The position numbers were made by a program, and so were the translations under genes. The notes beneath the pieces were generated by a model. It was given only the letters and a program-made list of their open reading frames with translations. It was not told where the DNA came from and searched no databases. Positions 17,192 through 26,517 of a stretch of 64,000 bases of DNA are shown here, one piece after another; position 1 is the stretch's first letter; every line of letters begins with the position of its first letter. Source of the stretch: JAYWDA01 sp043747555 (GTDB lineage Bacteria > Bdellovibrionota > Bdellovibrionia > Bdellovibrionales > Bdellovibrionaceae); the NCBI GenBank assembly GCA_043747555.1, contig JAYTOY010000024.1, forward strand, positions 1 to 64,000. The letters run 5' to 3'.

Positions 17192-17800
17192 ATGACTCGA
17201 ATCATGTTTATCTTTTTAATCTGTTTTTTAGGCTTAAAAATATCCTTTGCACAAGAAGAAGGTACGCCGGCACCCGCGCAAGGAGAAAAGCCATCTGCAC
17301 CTATCAAAGACGAAAAGGCCACCGCCCAGCAAGAAGTTTTGGATCTACAAGCTCGCTTGATGGGATTAAAAACTAAGATTACGGCTAAAAAAGATAATTT
17401 AAAAAAACTAGTAGCAGAAAAACAAGGCCTTAAGGACGAAAAAAAATCTTTAGAAATTTTCAATGAAATGAAAACTGAGTATAAAGAGATGCAAATATCG
17501 ATTAAAGATTATGACGAACAAATTGCACTTTTAAATTACCGATATCCTGAAAAGGGATTAAACAAGGAACGCAAATACGAACGCATTGAAATTAAGTCGC
17601 TGGATGAAATGGAGAAAGAATTTTCATTGCAGGGAAAAATTAAAAAAACGATGGCGCGAGTTCGACAGCAATTTCCCGAAAAAAAGAATTCGTCCAAAAA
17701 CTCTAAAGATGTTCAGAGTGAAGTGATCACCCTTCCAAAGGCTAAAATCCAAGATCCCTCAAGGAACTCAGTGACGGAACCTCAGTTTCTTTCAAAATAA
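17192..17800 (+). CDS. Exported coiled-coil protein
   Basis: A 202-residue protein starting at the ATG at 17192, with 'GAGGTGA' upstream and a signal peptide ('MFIFLICFLGLKISFAQ'). After a Pro/Ala-rich linker, residues 45-120 form a strong coiled coil ('LQARLMGLKTKITAKKDNLK'), followed by a basic C-terminal part. It begins only ten bases after the zinc-ribbon gene's stop, so it belongs to the same transcript. It resembles periplasmic spacer or chaperone-like coiled coils, but no family is recognised. Confidence 0.65.
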   Translation: MTRIMFIFLICFLGLKISFAQEEGTPAPAQGEKPSAPIKDEKATAQQEVLDLQARLMGLKTKITAKKDNLKKLVAEKQGLKDEKKSLEIFNEMKTEYKEMQISIKDYDEQIALLNYRYPEKGLNKERKYERIEIKSLDEMEKEFSLQGKIKKTMARVRQQFPEKKNSSKNSKDVQSEVITLPKAKIQDPSRNSVTEPQFLSK

Positions 17801-17847
17801 ATCTTGAAAATTCAAGGCCCTAAGCCCATAACCTCTAAGGGGGTCCG

Positions 17848-18366
17848 ATGAAAGCTCTTTTTTTATTTATTTTCCTATTGCGTGGCGCTTTGGCCAGCGC
17901 TTATGACAATGCACCTTTGCCGCCCGCTTCAGCTTGGGATTTGATTATTGCTAAACATAAAGCAGGAACAGAAATCTCATTTTCAAAAGTTGCAGGAACA
18001 TATGTCGGTCGTTGCTATGAGAGCTCACAACATGAAGTCGCCTTAGGATCAGCGTTGGGCTTTTATCTTCTGGATTCTTACGATGGCCCCTTACTTCCGC
18101 CAAAAGTTAAAAAAGTTATCTATGGGCTAGCGCCTGGCTACGCGGCGGATTCACTGGATAAGCTGGATAAAGAATATTTGGATGATTCATTGCTGCCATC
18201 CGAAGGAAGTTACACGCCGACAGACGAAACCCCCGTGCAGTTTTCAATCCAGCAGCCGGTGATGTCCTTGGAGGTTCATGTAGTTCGAAATGGACCTTAT
18301 TTATATTTGCTGGCCTCTGATCAAGGCGAAATTTTCAATGCCTGCTATTTCTTTATAAAGAAGTGA
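17848..18366 (+). CDS. Exported protein of unknown function
   Basis: A 172-residue protein with a short signal peptide ('LFLFIFLLRGALASA'). The mature part has about 150 residues with three cysteines ('GRCYESS', 'FNACYFF') and a beta-rich appearance; no family recognised. 'AAGGGGGT' precedes the ATG at a good distance. It ends abutting the stop of the convergent lipoprotein gene, with no base between the two stop codons. Confidence 0.6.
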   Translation: MKALFLFIFLLRGALASAYDNAPLPPASAWDLIIAKHKAGTEISFSKVAGTYVGRCYESSQHEVALGSALGFYLLDSYDGPLLPPKVKKVIYGLAPGYAADSLDKLDKEYLDDSLLPSEGSYTPTDETPVQFSIQQPVMSLEVHVVRNGPYLYLLASDQGEIFNACYFFIKK

Positions 18367-18804
18367 TTATTTAATTTCTTCGTAATCAGGCATGTAGATT
18401 ACTTTTTTGCCCACACCTTTAACTTCTTTTTCGTAATCGCTGTAGGCGTTTTTATTTTCTTTTTTAATCTTGGCAGCTTCTTCGGTCATTTGTTTATCTA
18501 AAGCTTCGTTTTTTTGGTCGACAATGATAGCTGTTTTAGGTTCCTCGGGTTTCCAAGCGTCACCTACGTACACGGTGGCACCGTTTAAGAAATGCACTTC
18601 TCTTTCATGGCGAATGCCACCTTCATAAATAATATAAATCCAGCGGTCTTTGCCGTGCAGGCGAGTGGTGGTCCAAGGGGTTCCCATGACCTCGAGGACT
18701 TCTGGCTTTTCCATTCCGGTTTTAACTTTAGAAAATTGACGGACTTGTGAGGTCTGACAGCCAAATAAGAACGCTAGGCTCAAAATAAATATAGATAGAC
18801 GCAT
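18367..18804 (-). CDS. Lipoprotein with SmpA/BamE-like domain
   Basis: The ATG at 18804 has an excellent 'GAGGGGG' upstream and gives a 145-residue lipoprotein: a signal sequence ending in the lipobox 'LFGC' (Cys15 or 16), then a short SmpA/OmlA-type unit. The pattern 'VKTGMEKPEVLEVMGTPWTT' followed by 'DRWIYIIYE' is the hallmark of that fold, seen in BamE and relatives. The C-terminal 60 residues are charged and helical. It may assist outer-membrane assembly, but BamE itself is usually shorter and lacks this tail, so identity with BamE is not claimed. Confidence 0.75.
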   Translation of the reverse strand: MRLSIFILSLAFLFGCQTSQVRQFSKVKTGMEKPEVLEVMGTPWTTTRLHGKDRWIYIIYEGGIRHEREVHFLNGATVYVGDAWKPEEPKTAIIVDQKNEALDKQMTEEAAKIKKENKNAYSDYEKEVKGVGKKVIYMPDYEEIK

Positions 18805-18948
18805 TTTCAGCCCCCTCTGACTAGTCTGAAGGATTTTTCTTCCTTTGAAAAGACGGAAGGCCACAAATATCAAATTGAGACAACTTGGGCATAAAAGAGG
18901 GCTCGCCAAAGATGAACCCCTTTTACTAGATCAGATTATTTAGATCTA

Positions 18949-21900
18949 TTAATTTTTAAAAACTGCTTTTGGAAGCGCGATTTGCTGATCCTTCAGTAAA
19001 GTACCCAAAGAATCGGGATTGTGTGGCATCAGAACTAATAAATTCTGTTGTCCGAGGCCCTTTGTGAATTCAACAGTCTGAGAGCTATACCCGGGCATTG
19101 TCACAAGGCCAGGAAGGTCCAAGTAAGAAGCCGCTTTTTCTGAAAGATCGACAGTCTTCCATTGGCTTTCTTTTCCCAAATAATCATCACCTTCTGTGTT
19201 GGCTTCATCTTGGGCCGTTGTCAAAATCTTCACTGCAAGCTCGCCCGAAGGACGTGTCACCAGCAAAGACTTATCAATTTCAACAATGGCAATTGTTGAA
19301 TCCGCATAAACAATCATGGCTCCAGCATCCAAAATAGCAGGAGTGTAATCGATCTTGGGGCGTTCTTCTTTAGGCTTTGATAAAGAAGCTTCATAATTTT
19401 TACGAATTTCACGAGCCTTTGTGGCATCTAATAACAAAGATTTAAAATCTTTTAATTTATCAAGACCCTCAAGGTGGTTACCAACAATTCCAGCTAATTC
19501 CTGCTCAGGGATTTGATCATTATCGGAATCTGCTAAAACAGAAATGTCACACAAGTGCCAGCTAGTAACTGGTTGAAAAAGTTTTATCGCAAATTGGATT
19601 TTAGAGCCTATCACTCGGTAGCCAGCGGCTTGCAGATCACAAATTTGACTTAACTGTGAGCCTCGAGGTGCCGGTTTGCGACCATCAACTTCGATTTTAT
19701 TAAACAATAAAACATCTCCTGGCTGACCGCTGCTATTTTTTAATTTTAACTCAACGACACTGCCGGCGGCATCTGTTGCTGAAGTGGATTTAATAGTCAG
19801 TGATTGAACCTTAATGTTTGACACTTTCTGAACCAAGGCCAAGAAAGCGACCTTGTAAACCTGCGCTTGATCACCTGAAATTAAGATAAAACCATCAACT
19901 TCAGTGATCGTATTTTTCAAACTGGCGGCGTTAAGAGATAATTTTAAAGTCACAGTTTGTTCAGATAGGGGCGCTACTGACACACTGATCGGTGCCATGC
20001 TTAAAGCTGGGCTTCCTGACAATTGTAAGGTCAGTGTTTTAGCAGCGCTTGAAATATTTTTGATCGTCAAAGTCTGGCGTAAAGTTTTAGAGACTTCGAC
20101 GGGCACAATTCCCAACGATAATGAAGACGGGTTCGTGGCAATGTTGGCTTCAATCGCTTTTTCAATTTGCACTCGGCCAGCGCCTTGCTGACTTAAAGGG
20201 TAAACTATCCCGGCTTTGTCTTTAATAATCTTTGCAGTTTCCATCACTAATGATTGAAGGTCATTATTGCTAAGGTTCGGATGAAGTTGCTTCATCAATG
20301 CCATGACCCCTGCGATGTGAGGACCTGACATCGAAGTTCCTGACATGGTAACTCCGGCTCGACCGCCACCCATTTTTGCCGAAATAATATTTTGGCCAGG
20401 AGCTGTGATTTCAGGTTTTAAAATGGCATCAAGGCTGCGCGGACCTTTCGAAGAAAAGTCAGTCAAGGTATCGATCAATTCCGGTTTTAAAATTCTCTCC
20501 GCTGTTTTTAGTTGTGCTATCACAGGTCCTTTGGTCATGGCTTCTTTAATCTGCTGACCAATTTCAAGGCGGATCATGATCGCTGCAATTTTTGCAGGTT
20601 CACCTTCGCCACCCATAGGAAAGGCTTCGCCGGCTTGATTGTTAACAACGACGACCGCAATAGCACCAGCCGCTTCGGCTCTTTTGATTTTTTCAGTAAA
20701 AGGGACGACGCCTCGATCAATAAGGGCGATCTTTCCTTTTAACTGGGCTTTTAAGTCATCCGATAATTCTTCTTTAGCTAAACCAATAAAAACTAATTCA
20801 CCGTTAGCAGTGGCAACTTCAGACAAGGGTGCAGAGGCAGGCCCTTCAACAGCTTCAGTTTTAATTTTTGAGCCATCGGATAAAATAAAATTCGAGGCTC
20901 CGAACTGCCAGTTAAAATTCATTGAATCAATGGAAGCCGCAACGGAAAAAGCACCATCTACAGCTGCAGGTGCGCCTGTGATAAAGTCATTGGCGCCTTC
21001 ATTCCCTGCAGAGGCCACCACAAAAGTCCCTGCTGATGAAAGATTCTTGATCGCTTCGGCATACATTGTATGCGAAGAACCATACGAACTTCCTAGCGAC
21101 AAATTAACAACATCAAGGTGGTCCTCTAAATTAAGATCGCCGCGGGGATTTGCGCTGTACTCAAGACCTGCAATGACAACTTCATCGCTGGTGGATCCGT
21201 CGGCGCCAAAAACTTTAATGCCATAAAGAACTGCATCTGGGGCCACGCCCGAGTAAGTTTCAGTTTGATCGCCAACGCCAGCAATCGTTCCCGCCACGTG
21301 GGAGCCATGACCTGCTTCATCTAAAGGATTGGCATCTGGTTTTGGAATGCGATCTTCGAAAATATCAGAAGCTGCATCAAATTTTGTACCGACTAAATCA
21401 ATTCCACCTACGACTTTTTCATTGGGAAAAAGCGGCGTCAGCTGCGAAGGGTCGATGGATTTATAAGCTTCTTCGGTCCCCGGGCCCTTTAAAAGCGCAT
21501 GCGTATAATCGATCCCTGTATCGATCACGCCAACTTTGATTCCTTTTCCGGTGATGCCTAAAGCATGTGCGGCGTCGGCGCCGATAAAGCTAACGGAAGT
21601 CGATCCGCCGGCCTCAGCTAATTTAGAAGGCACCTTCAAATTTGGTTTTTCAAGCAGTCGTCCAAAACCCTTAGGTTTTTCAATAACCACATTGGGAATC
21701 TGAGATATTTTATCTTCGGCTGATTTAGGTGCAACAATGGCGATGGCATTAAGAACCAGGCGATACTGGTACAAAACCTTAATTTCCGGAGAAATCATCT
21801 GAAGTTTTTTAATCAGTTCACTTTGTTCTAGTTCAATATCAGCCGCTAATTGCTGGTTAATTTTTCTTTGAGGTTTGCCTTCTTCGAGGGCCGCCAGAAG

Positions 21901-22065
21901 GGGTGGATTTTGCAATTTTATCAAAGTGATAAAATGATCCATATTGGTTTGCGGCCGATTGCTGATAACACCGTCTTTCGAGGCGCCTGAGTTAGACCCT
22001 AAGTTGAACTTCGAACAAGCTGTCAAAGTCAGCAGACATCCTACTAGAACCAAAATATTTTTCAT
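18949..22065 (-). CDS. Large subtilisin-family (S8) serine protease lipoprotein with PA domain
   Basis: The ATG at 22065 with 'GGGGGA' upstream gives a 1038-residue protein with a lipobox ('TLTAC', Cys17). Residues about 40-150 look like an inhibitor-type prodomain. The subtilase triad is visible: Asp182 ('VIDTGID'), His253 ('AGHGSHVAG') and Ser578 ('SGTSMSGPH'), with oxyanion Asn355. A protease-associated (PA) insert lies at about 415-520 ('GKIALIDRGVVPFTEKI'). About 450 residues follow, beginning with a beta-sandwich (Fn3-like) region. It is probably anchored to a membrane and digests proteins in the periplasm, outside the cell or in prey. Confidence 0.93.
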   Translation of the reverse strand: MKNILVLVGCLLTLTACSKFNLGSNSGASKDGVISNRPQTNMDHFITLIKLQNPPLLAALEEGKPQRKINQQLAADIELEQSELIKKLQMISPEIKVLYQYRLVLNAIAIVAPKSAEDKISQIPNVVIEKPKGFGRLLEKPNLKVPSKLAEAGGSTSVSFIGADAAHALGITGKGIKVGVIDTGIDYTHALLKGPGTEEAYKSIDPSQLTPLFPNEKVVGGIDLVGTKFDAASDIFEDRIPKPDANPLDEAGHGSHVAGTIAGVGDQTETYSGVAPDAVLYGIKVFGADGSTSDEVVIAGLEYSANPRGDLNLEDHLDVVNLSLGSSYGSSHTMYAEAIKNLSSAGTFVVASAGNEGANDFITGAPAAVDGAFSVAASIDSMNFNWQFGASNFILSDGSKIKTEAVEGPASAPLSEVATANGELVFIGLAKEELSDDLKAQLKGKIALIDRGVVPFTEKIKRAEAAGAIAVVVVNNQAGEAFPMGGEGEPAKIAAIMIRLEIGQQIKEAMTKGPVIAQLKTAERILKPELIDTLTDFSSKGPRSLDAILKPEITAPGQNIISAKMGGGRAGVTMSGTSMSGPHIAGVMALMKQLHPNLSNNDLQSLVMETAKIIKDKAGIVYPLSQQGAGRVQIEKAIEANIATNPSSLSLGIVPVEVSKTLRQTLTIKNISSAAKTLTLQLSGSPALSMAPISVSVAPLSEQTVTLKLSLNAASLKNTITEVDGFILISGDQAQVYKVAFLALVQKVSNIKVQSLTIKSTSATDAAGSVVELKLKNSSGQPGDVLLFNKIEVDGRKPAPRGSQLSQICDLQAAGYRVIGSKIQFAIKLFQPVTSWHLCDISVLADSDNDQIPEQELAGIVGNHLEGLDKLKDFKSLLLDATKAREIRKNYEASLSKPKEERPKIDYTPAILDAGAMIVYADSTIAIVEIDKSLLVTRPSGELAVKILTTAQDEANTEGDDYLGKESQWKTVDLSEKAASYLDLPGLVTMPGYSSQTVEFTKGLGQQNLLVLMPHNPDSLGTLLKDQQIALPKAVFKN

Positions 22066-22495
22066 AAATCCCCCAAAAATGTAAATCCCCAAACTGGAGC
22101 AGAACGGCACCGAAAATCCCGCCATCCGTTCATTTTACAAAAGGCGTACCATCACTCGAGCCCCTTGCTGAAGTAGAAATTGGTCCCACTATGGCTACAA
22201 AGAGCGATTTATTTTTTCGACCGACCCCAGGAACAGACCTAAAACAGGGTAGTTGATGTAAAAGTCTGATTTAGTTGGTCTTTTTGTTTTTGATCAAAAT
22301 AAAGGGTTAACAATTGTTGAAAGTCGGGATTTGAAAGCTTTACCAGATTTGAAATTGAGTCTCACTGATACATTGCGAAAAAGCATCGTCTGGAATCTGG
22401 CTAATAGATTGCCGCGAAGCTCTTTTTCCGTTAATTTTCATTTTCAAATTAGCATGTTAACTTAACTAGCAGTCCCCTTTTGGGAGCGTCCAATT
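22066..22495. other. Long non-coding spacer between the subtilase and oxidase operon
   Basis: This 430-base stretch is the largest gap in the window. I see no convincing gene; the longest short frame (22191-22256) has no ribosome-binding site. It must hold the promoter of the divergent subtilase gene (right after 22065) and that of the cytochrome/oxidase operon. Notable sequences are an FNR/CRP-like half-palindrome at 22290-22303 and a perfect 10-base palindrome AACAATTGTT at 22309-22318. No recognisable terminator or structured RNA was found by eye. Confidence 0.6.
22290..22303. promoter_or_regulatory. FNR/CRP-family-like box upstream of the oxidase operon
   Basis: TTGATcaaaATAAA matches the FNR consensus TTGAT-N4-ATCAA in nine of ten defined positions. 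It lies about 190 bases before the first gene of the caa3 oxidase operon, a target class often regulated by oxygen-sensing FNR-type factors. A palindrome AACAATTGTT follows six bases later. No good -10 box stands at the classical distance, so function is uncertain. Confidence 0.25.
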
Positions 22496-23050
22496 ATGTC
22501 TGAAAATATGAACTCTAATTCTTCAGATCAGCACAATCAAGGCGGCTTGATCGCTTTCGTTGGATCTATGATTTTTGTCTTTGGCTTTATGATCTATCTA
22601 GTCGCCTTCGAAAAAGGTATTGATCTGGATGAAAAAGTCGTTGATCCCACTTTGCAAGCAGCCAGTGCTGAGCCAACTTTTGATATCTCTAAAGTGAGCG
22701 AGCCTTGGGTTGAAACGCCAGAAATCATTGCTCATGGTAAGAAAGTATTCAGCAACAACTGTGCACTTTGCCATGGCAACGAAGGCAAAGGCGATGGAAC
22801 GGCAGGAATGGGTTTAAATCCTAAACCTCGAAATCTAGTTGAAGGCAAGTGGACCAAAGGATCAGGTCTAAGTGATCACTTTAATGTTATTTCTAACGGA
22901 ATTGCTGGCGGCTCGATGGCCTCCTTCAAAGCTCAGATCAAAGTGGCTGATCGATGGGCGCTGGTTCATTACATTAATTCCATCACTGAAAATAAATCGA
23001 CCCAAACGCCTGTCCAAATTGCTGAGTTTGCAAAGACTTACAAAGATTAG
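22496..23050 (+). CDS. Membrane-anchored class I cytochrome c
   Basis: A 184-residue protein with one transmembrane segment (about residues 20-40, 'GLIAFVGSMIFVFGFMIYLV') and a periplasmic cytochrome c domain. The heme c site is 'CALCH' at about residue 89, followed by 'GNEGKGDGTAGMGLNPKP'. The distal methionine is probably in 'GGSMASF', a pattern like that of cbb3/caa3-associated c-type cytochromes. As first gene of the oxidase operon it may deliver electrons to the CuA/heme c of subunit II. 'GGGAG' precedes the ATG. Confidence 0.9.
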   Translation: MSENMNSNSSDQHNQGGLIAFVGSMIFVFGFMIYLVAFEKGIDLDEKVVDPTLQAASAEPTFDISKVSEPWVETPEIIAHGKKVFSNNCALCHGNEGKGDGTAGMGLNPKPRNLVEGKWTKGSGLSDHFNVISNGIAGGSMASFKAQIKVADRWALVHYINSITENKSTQTPVQIAEFAKTYKD

Positions 23051-23054
23051 GTGA

Positions 23055-23954
23055 GTGATGTTGAAGACTGGGCTTCGGGAAAAATTGACCTTACTGAAAG
23101 CACTTAAAGGTGCTGCCTTAGTTTTTTTCAGTCTCCTCGCTGGGCCTTCTGCCTTTGCTTACAAAGGCGACTATAATGTTAATCAAGTGGCACCTTTGAC
23201 AGCCGAATCTAAACCCAGCGAGCTTGTCGGAGTTGGCATCGACGAAAAGCTGGGTCACGATCTTGATCTGAATTTAAAATTTAAAGATGAACAAGGTCAG
23301 ATCGTAACATTGGGATCCTTCTTTCAAAGTGGTGTGCCTGTTATTATTAGCCCCGTTTATTTTTCTTGTCCTGGGCTTTGCAATTTCCATTTAAACGGTT
23401 TAACAGATGGCTTAAAAGGCATGGATTGGACAATTGGCGACAAGTTTAAAGTTTTGTCGATCAGTTTTGATCCGAAAGAAACCCCAGATTTAGCAGCCAA
23501 GAAAAAAGAAACCTATGTAAAACTTTATGGTCGACCAGGCATTGAGTCTTCTTGGCATTTTTTGACCAGTGATCAAGAAACCATCAACGCTTTTACCAAA
23601 GCCATCGGTTTTAAGTTTCATTGGAATGAAAAAGCCAACGACTGGGCCCATGCCTCTGCAGCCATCGTAGTTTCTCCAAAAGGTGTGATCACACGTTACC
23701 TTCCTGGAATTTTATTTGAGCCCAGTGACATTAAATTGGCCGTCATTGAAGGCGGCAAAGGTCAGATCGGAACTTTTGTTGATCAATTAGTGCTTTATTG
23801 TTTTCACTATAACCCCACCCAAAGCAAATACACTTTGGCCGCTTTCAAGATTATGAAAGTGGGTGGGGGATTGACTATATTATTGCTAGGCATTTGGCTT
23901 TTGCCTTTATGGTACAGAAGCCGTCGTCATCCGTCATCGGCGAGGAGTACTTAA
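23055..23954 (+). CDS. SCO1/SenC-family copper chaperone for cytochrome oxidase
   Basis: SCO proteins help load the CuA centre of subunit II. The 299-residue protein has an N-terminal signal anchor, a thioredoxin-like domain with the copper motif CxxxC ('SCPGLCNFHLNGL') and the distal copper-ligand histidine in 'DWAHASAAIVV'. A second transmembrane segment sits near the C-terminus ('GGGLTILLLGIWLLPLWY'). A C-terminal anchor is found in the SCO-like proteins of many delta-group bacteria. The start may be GTG 23055 or ATG 23058. It directly precedes coxB (no gap), its expected target. Confidence 0.92.
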   Translation: MMLKTGLREKLTLLKALKGAALVFFSLLAGPSAFAYKGDYNVNQVAPLTAESKPSELVGVGIDEKLGHDLDLNLKFKDEQGQIVTLGSFFQSGVPVIISPVYFSCPGLCNFHLNGLTDGLKGMDWTIGDKFKVLSISFDPKETPDLAAKKKETYVKLYGRPGIESSWHFLTSDQETINAFTKAIGFKFHWNEKANDWAHASAAIVVSPKGVITRYLPGILFEPSDIKLAVIEGGKGQIGTFVDQLVLYCFHYNPTQSKYTLAAFKIMKVGGGLTILLLGIWLLPLWYRSRRHPSSARST

Positions 23955-24914
23955 ATGGGTTTTTGGATGAGTTCTGCATACGCTAGTTCCTCTTTCGCTC
24001 CGGCAGCGGGAACAGAAGTCGCTGTTAAGTGGGATAACCTTTACGGCTTCTTGCTAGTCTCTAGTTTGATTGGCTGTTTAATTTTGATTGGCGGAATGAT
24101 TTATTTCGTTATCAAGTACAAGCGTAAAACAGACCAAGATGTCACTCCGTATATCTCGCACAATACGGCCCTTGAATTTTTATGGTCATTTATTCCACTG
24201 GTTATCTTTCTTGCGATTTTTGGCTGGGGTTGGTGGTTGTATCACGACATGCGAAAAATGCCGACCAACGGGTTAGAAATTCATATCAATGCTAAACAAT
24301 GGGCCTGGGAAGCAGTTTATAAAAGCGGTGCCAAAGTTGGAAATCTAGTGATGGCTCCGATCAATACAGACGTCAAATTGATCATGACATCAGCCGATGT
24401 CATTCACAGCTTTTTCGTTCCGGCTTTCCGTATTAAGCAAGACGTCGTTCCAGGTCGCTACTCGGCACTTTGGTTTCGGGCTGATAAATTAGGTGAATTT
24501 CATGTATTTTGTACTGAATATTGTGGAGCCGAGCATTCGGGGATGATGGCGACTTTGAAAGTTGTTAGCCAAGCTGATTATGACGCTTGGTTAGAGGAAG
24601 AATCCAATGTCGGTTCTTTGCCATTAGCAAAACGGGGTGAAAAACTTTTTTCCGCGAAAGCCTGTATCGGTTGTCACTCGGTGGCTGATGCCAGTCGAAA
24701 AGTGGGACCTTCTTTGTGGCATAAATTTGGAGCTGAAGAAAACATTGAAGATGGCTCAAAGTTAATCGTCGATGAAAATTACCTGCGCGAATCGATTTTA
24801 ATGCCAAAAGCAAAAATTGTAGCCGGCTATCAAGGCGTTATGCCTTCTTTTCAAGGACAACTTTCTGAAGTCGAACTGACGGCCTTGATCGAATACATCA
24901 AGAGCTTGAAGTAG
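23955..24914 (+). CDS. coxB: Cytochrome c oxidase subunit II with fused cytochrome c domain (caa3 type)
   Basis: Subunit II accepts electrons and passes them to heme a. The 319-residue protein has two transmembrane segments (about 30-55 and 75-95) and a cupredoxin domain with the CuA ligands ('HSFFVPAFRIKQDVVPGR', 'CTEYCGAEHSGMM'). A C-terminal cytochrome c domain (about 225-319) carries 'CIGCHSV' and a methionine in 'GVMPSF'. This fusion defines caa3-type oxidases. 'GAGGAG' overlaps the end of the SCO gene. The signal sequence seems short ('SSAYASS'). Confidence 0.96.
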   Translation: MGFWMSSAYASSSFAPAAGTEVAVKWDNLYGFLLVSSLIGCLILIGGMIYFVIKYKRKTDQDVTPYISHNTALEFLWSFIPLVIFLAIFGWGWWLYHDMRKMPTNGLEIHINAKQWAWEAVYKSGAKVGNLVMAPINTDVKLIMTSADVIHSFFVPAFRIKQDVVPGRYSALWFRADKLGEFHVFCTEYCGAEHSGMMATLKVVSQADYDAWLEEESNVGSLPLAKRGEKLFSAKACIGCHSVADASRKVGPSLWHKFGAEENIEDGSKLIVDENYLRESILMPKAKIVAGYQGVMPSFQGQLSEVELTALIEYIKSLK

Positions 24915-24924
24915 GGAGATAAAA

Positions 24925-26517
24925 ATGTCAGCAAGTCACAATTCGGATTTAAATTATCTTAACGAATTCAAGGGCATTGGTTCTTGGTTAACAAGCTTGG
25001 ATCATAAACGCATCGGACTGATGTATATGATTTCAGTTTTAACTTTTTTCTTTCTTGGCGGAGTTGCAGCGATGTTGATTCGCTTAGAGCTTTTTCAGCC
25101 TGGACTGCAACTTTTTGGAAGCAAAGAACAGTACAATCAAGCGATGACCTACCATGGAGCCATGATGGTTTTTATGGTGATCATTCCTGGAATTCCAGCA
25201 GTGCTTGGAAACTTTTTTCTGCCGATTCATATCGGGGCAAAAGATGTTGCATTTCCACGTCTGAATTTAGCCAGCTGGTACGTCTTTATGATTGGGGCTT
25301 TGTTAGCTGTTTCGACTTTGTTCACTTCAAAGATTGATACAGGTTGGACTTTCTACACGCCGTATTCAATTCGAACCCAAGCTGCGACAATCACAATGGT
25401 CCTTGCCGCTTTCATCATGGGTATGTCTTCGATTTTAACAGGCTTAAATTTTATTGCGACAGTTCACAAGCTTCGATGCCCAGGGATGAGTATGTACAGA
25501 ATCCCACTTTTTGTGTGGGCGATTTATTCGACGGCTATTTTACAAGTCTTGGCGACCCCGGTCTTAGCGATCACTTTACTGCTTTTAGCTGCTGAAAAAG
25601 CTTTTGGCGTTGGTATTTTTGATCCGAAGTTAGGTGGCGATCCAGTACTGTTTCAACATTTCTTTTGGTTCTACTCGCATCCTGCCGTTTACATCATGAT
25701 TTTGCCAGCCATGGGAATTATTTCGGAAGTGATAACAACATTTTCGCGTAAAACTATTTTTGGCTACACAGCTATCGCCTATTCATCTTTAGGAATTGCT
25801 GCGGTTTCATTTATCGTTTGGGGACATCATATGTTTGTCTCTGGGCAGTCAGAAGTGGCGGGGATCTTATTTTCGTTTATTACGATGTTAGTCGGAGTTC
25901 CGACTGCGATTAAAATGTTCAATTGGCTAGCAACAATTTATCGTGGATCCGTCAGCTTTCAGTCGCCAATGCTTTATGCGTTGGGATTTTTGTTCTTATT
26001 TGCCATTGGTGGTGTGACTGGAATCATGCTAGCGGCTTTAGCCGCTGACGTGCATTTTCACGACACTTATTTCGTTGTAGCTCATTTCCATTACGTGATG
26101 GTAGGTGGAACCTTAATGGCTTTAATGGCAGGAATTTATTACTGGTTTCCGAAAATGTTCGGGAAGATGTACAGCGAAGCCGGAGCTCGATTAAGTTTTG
26201 TCTTTATTTTTGTTGGCTTTAACGTCACTTTTTTTCCGCAATTTATTTTGGGCGCCAATGGAATGCCTCGGCGTTATGCAGATTATATTCCTGCATTTGC
26301 TAGTTTAAATAAAATATCAACTATGGGGTCTTGGTTGATTGCTACTGGCTTTTTGATTTCATTATATGTCATCGTTAAAGGTATGCTTTACGGACCGAAA
26401 GCGCCCATGAATCCTTGGGGTGCTAAATCATTAGAGTGGACGATTCCGTCGCCACCAATTCACACTAACTTCGAGACTGATCCAGTCGTGACAGCGGGGC
26501 CTTATGAGTACCGATAA
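24925..26517 (+). CDS. coxA: Cytochrome c oxidase subunit I
   Basis: The catalytic heme-copper subunit, 530 residues with about twelve transmembrane helices. Ligand motifs are visible: 'MTYHGAMMVF' (low-spin heme a His), 'FWFYSHPAVYIMILP' (CuB His and the His-Tyr crosslink region), 'WGHHMFVSG' (the CuB His pair) and 'HDTYFVVAHFHYVM' (heme a3 and heme a His). 'GHHMFVSGQ' and the D-channel region near 'PAVLGNFFLP' look like an A-family proton-pumping oxidase. Ten bases separate it from coxB and its end overlaps coxC. Confidence 0.97.
   Translation: MSASHNSDLNYLNEFKGIGSWLTSLDHKRIGLMYMISVLTFFFLGGVAAMLIRLELFQPGLQLFGSKEQYNQAMTYHGAMMVFMVIIPGIPAVLGNFFLPIHIGAKDVAFPRLNLASWYVFMIGALLAVSTLFTSKIDTGWTFYTPYSIRTQAATITMVLAAFIMGMSSILTGLNFIATVHKLRCPGMSMYRIPLFVWAIYSTAILQVLATPVLAITLLLLAAEKAFGVGIFDPKLGGDPVLFQHFFWFYSHPAVYIMILPAMGIISEVITTFSRKTIFGYTAIAYSSLGIAAVSFIVWGHHMFVSGQSEVAGILFSFITMLVGVPTAIKMFNWLATIYRGSVSFQSPMLYALGFLFLFAIGGVTGIMLAALAADVHFHDTYFVVAHFHYVMVGGTLMALMAGIYYWFPKMFGKMYSEAGARLSFVFIFVGFNVTFFPQFILGANGMPRRYADYIPAFASLNKISTMGSWLIATGFLISLYVIVKGMLYGPKAPMNPWGAKSLEWTIPSPPIHTNFETDPVVTAGPYEYR

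Noticed and set aside
22191..22256. 21-codon frame in the long spacer
   Set aside because: No ribosome-binding site and no recognisable peptide; too short to support from one sequence.
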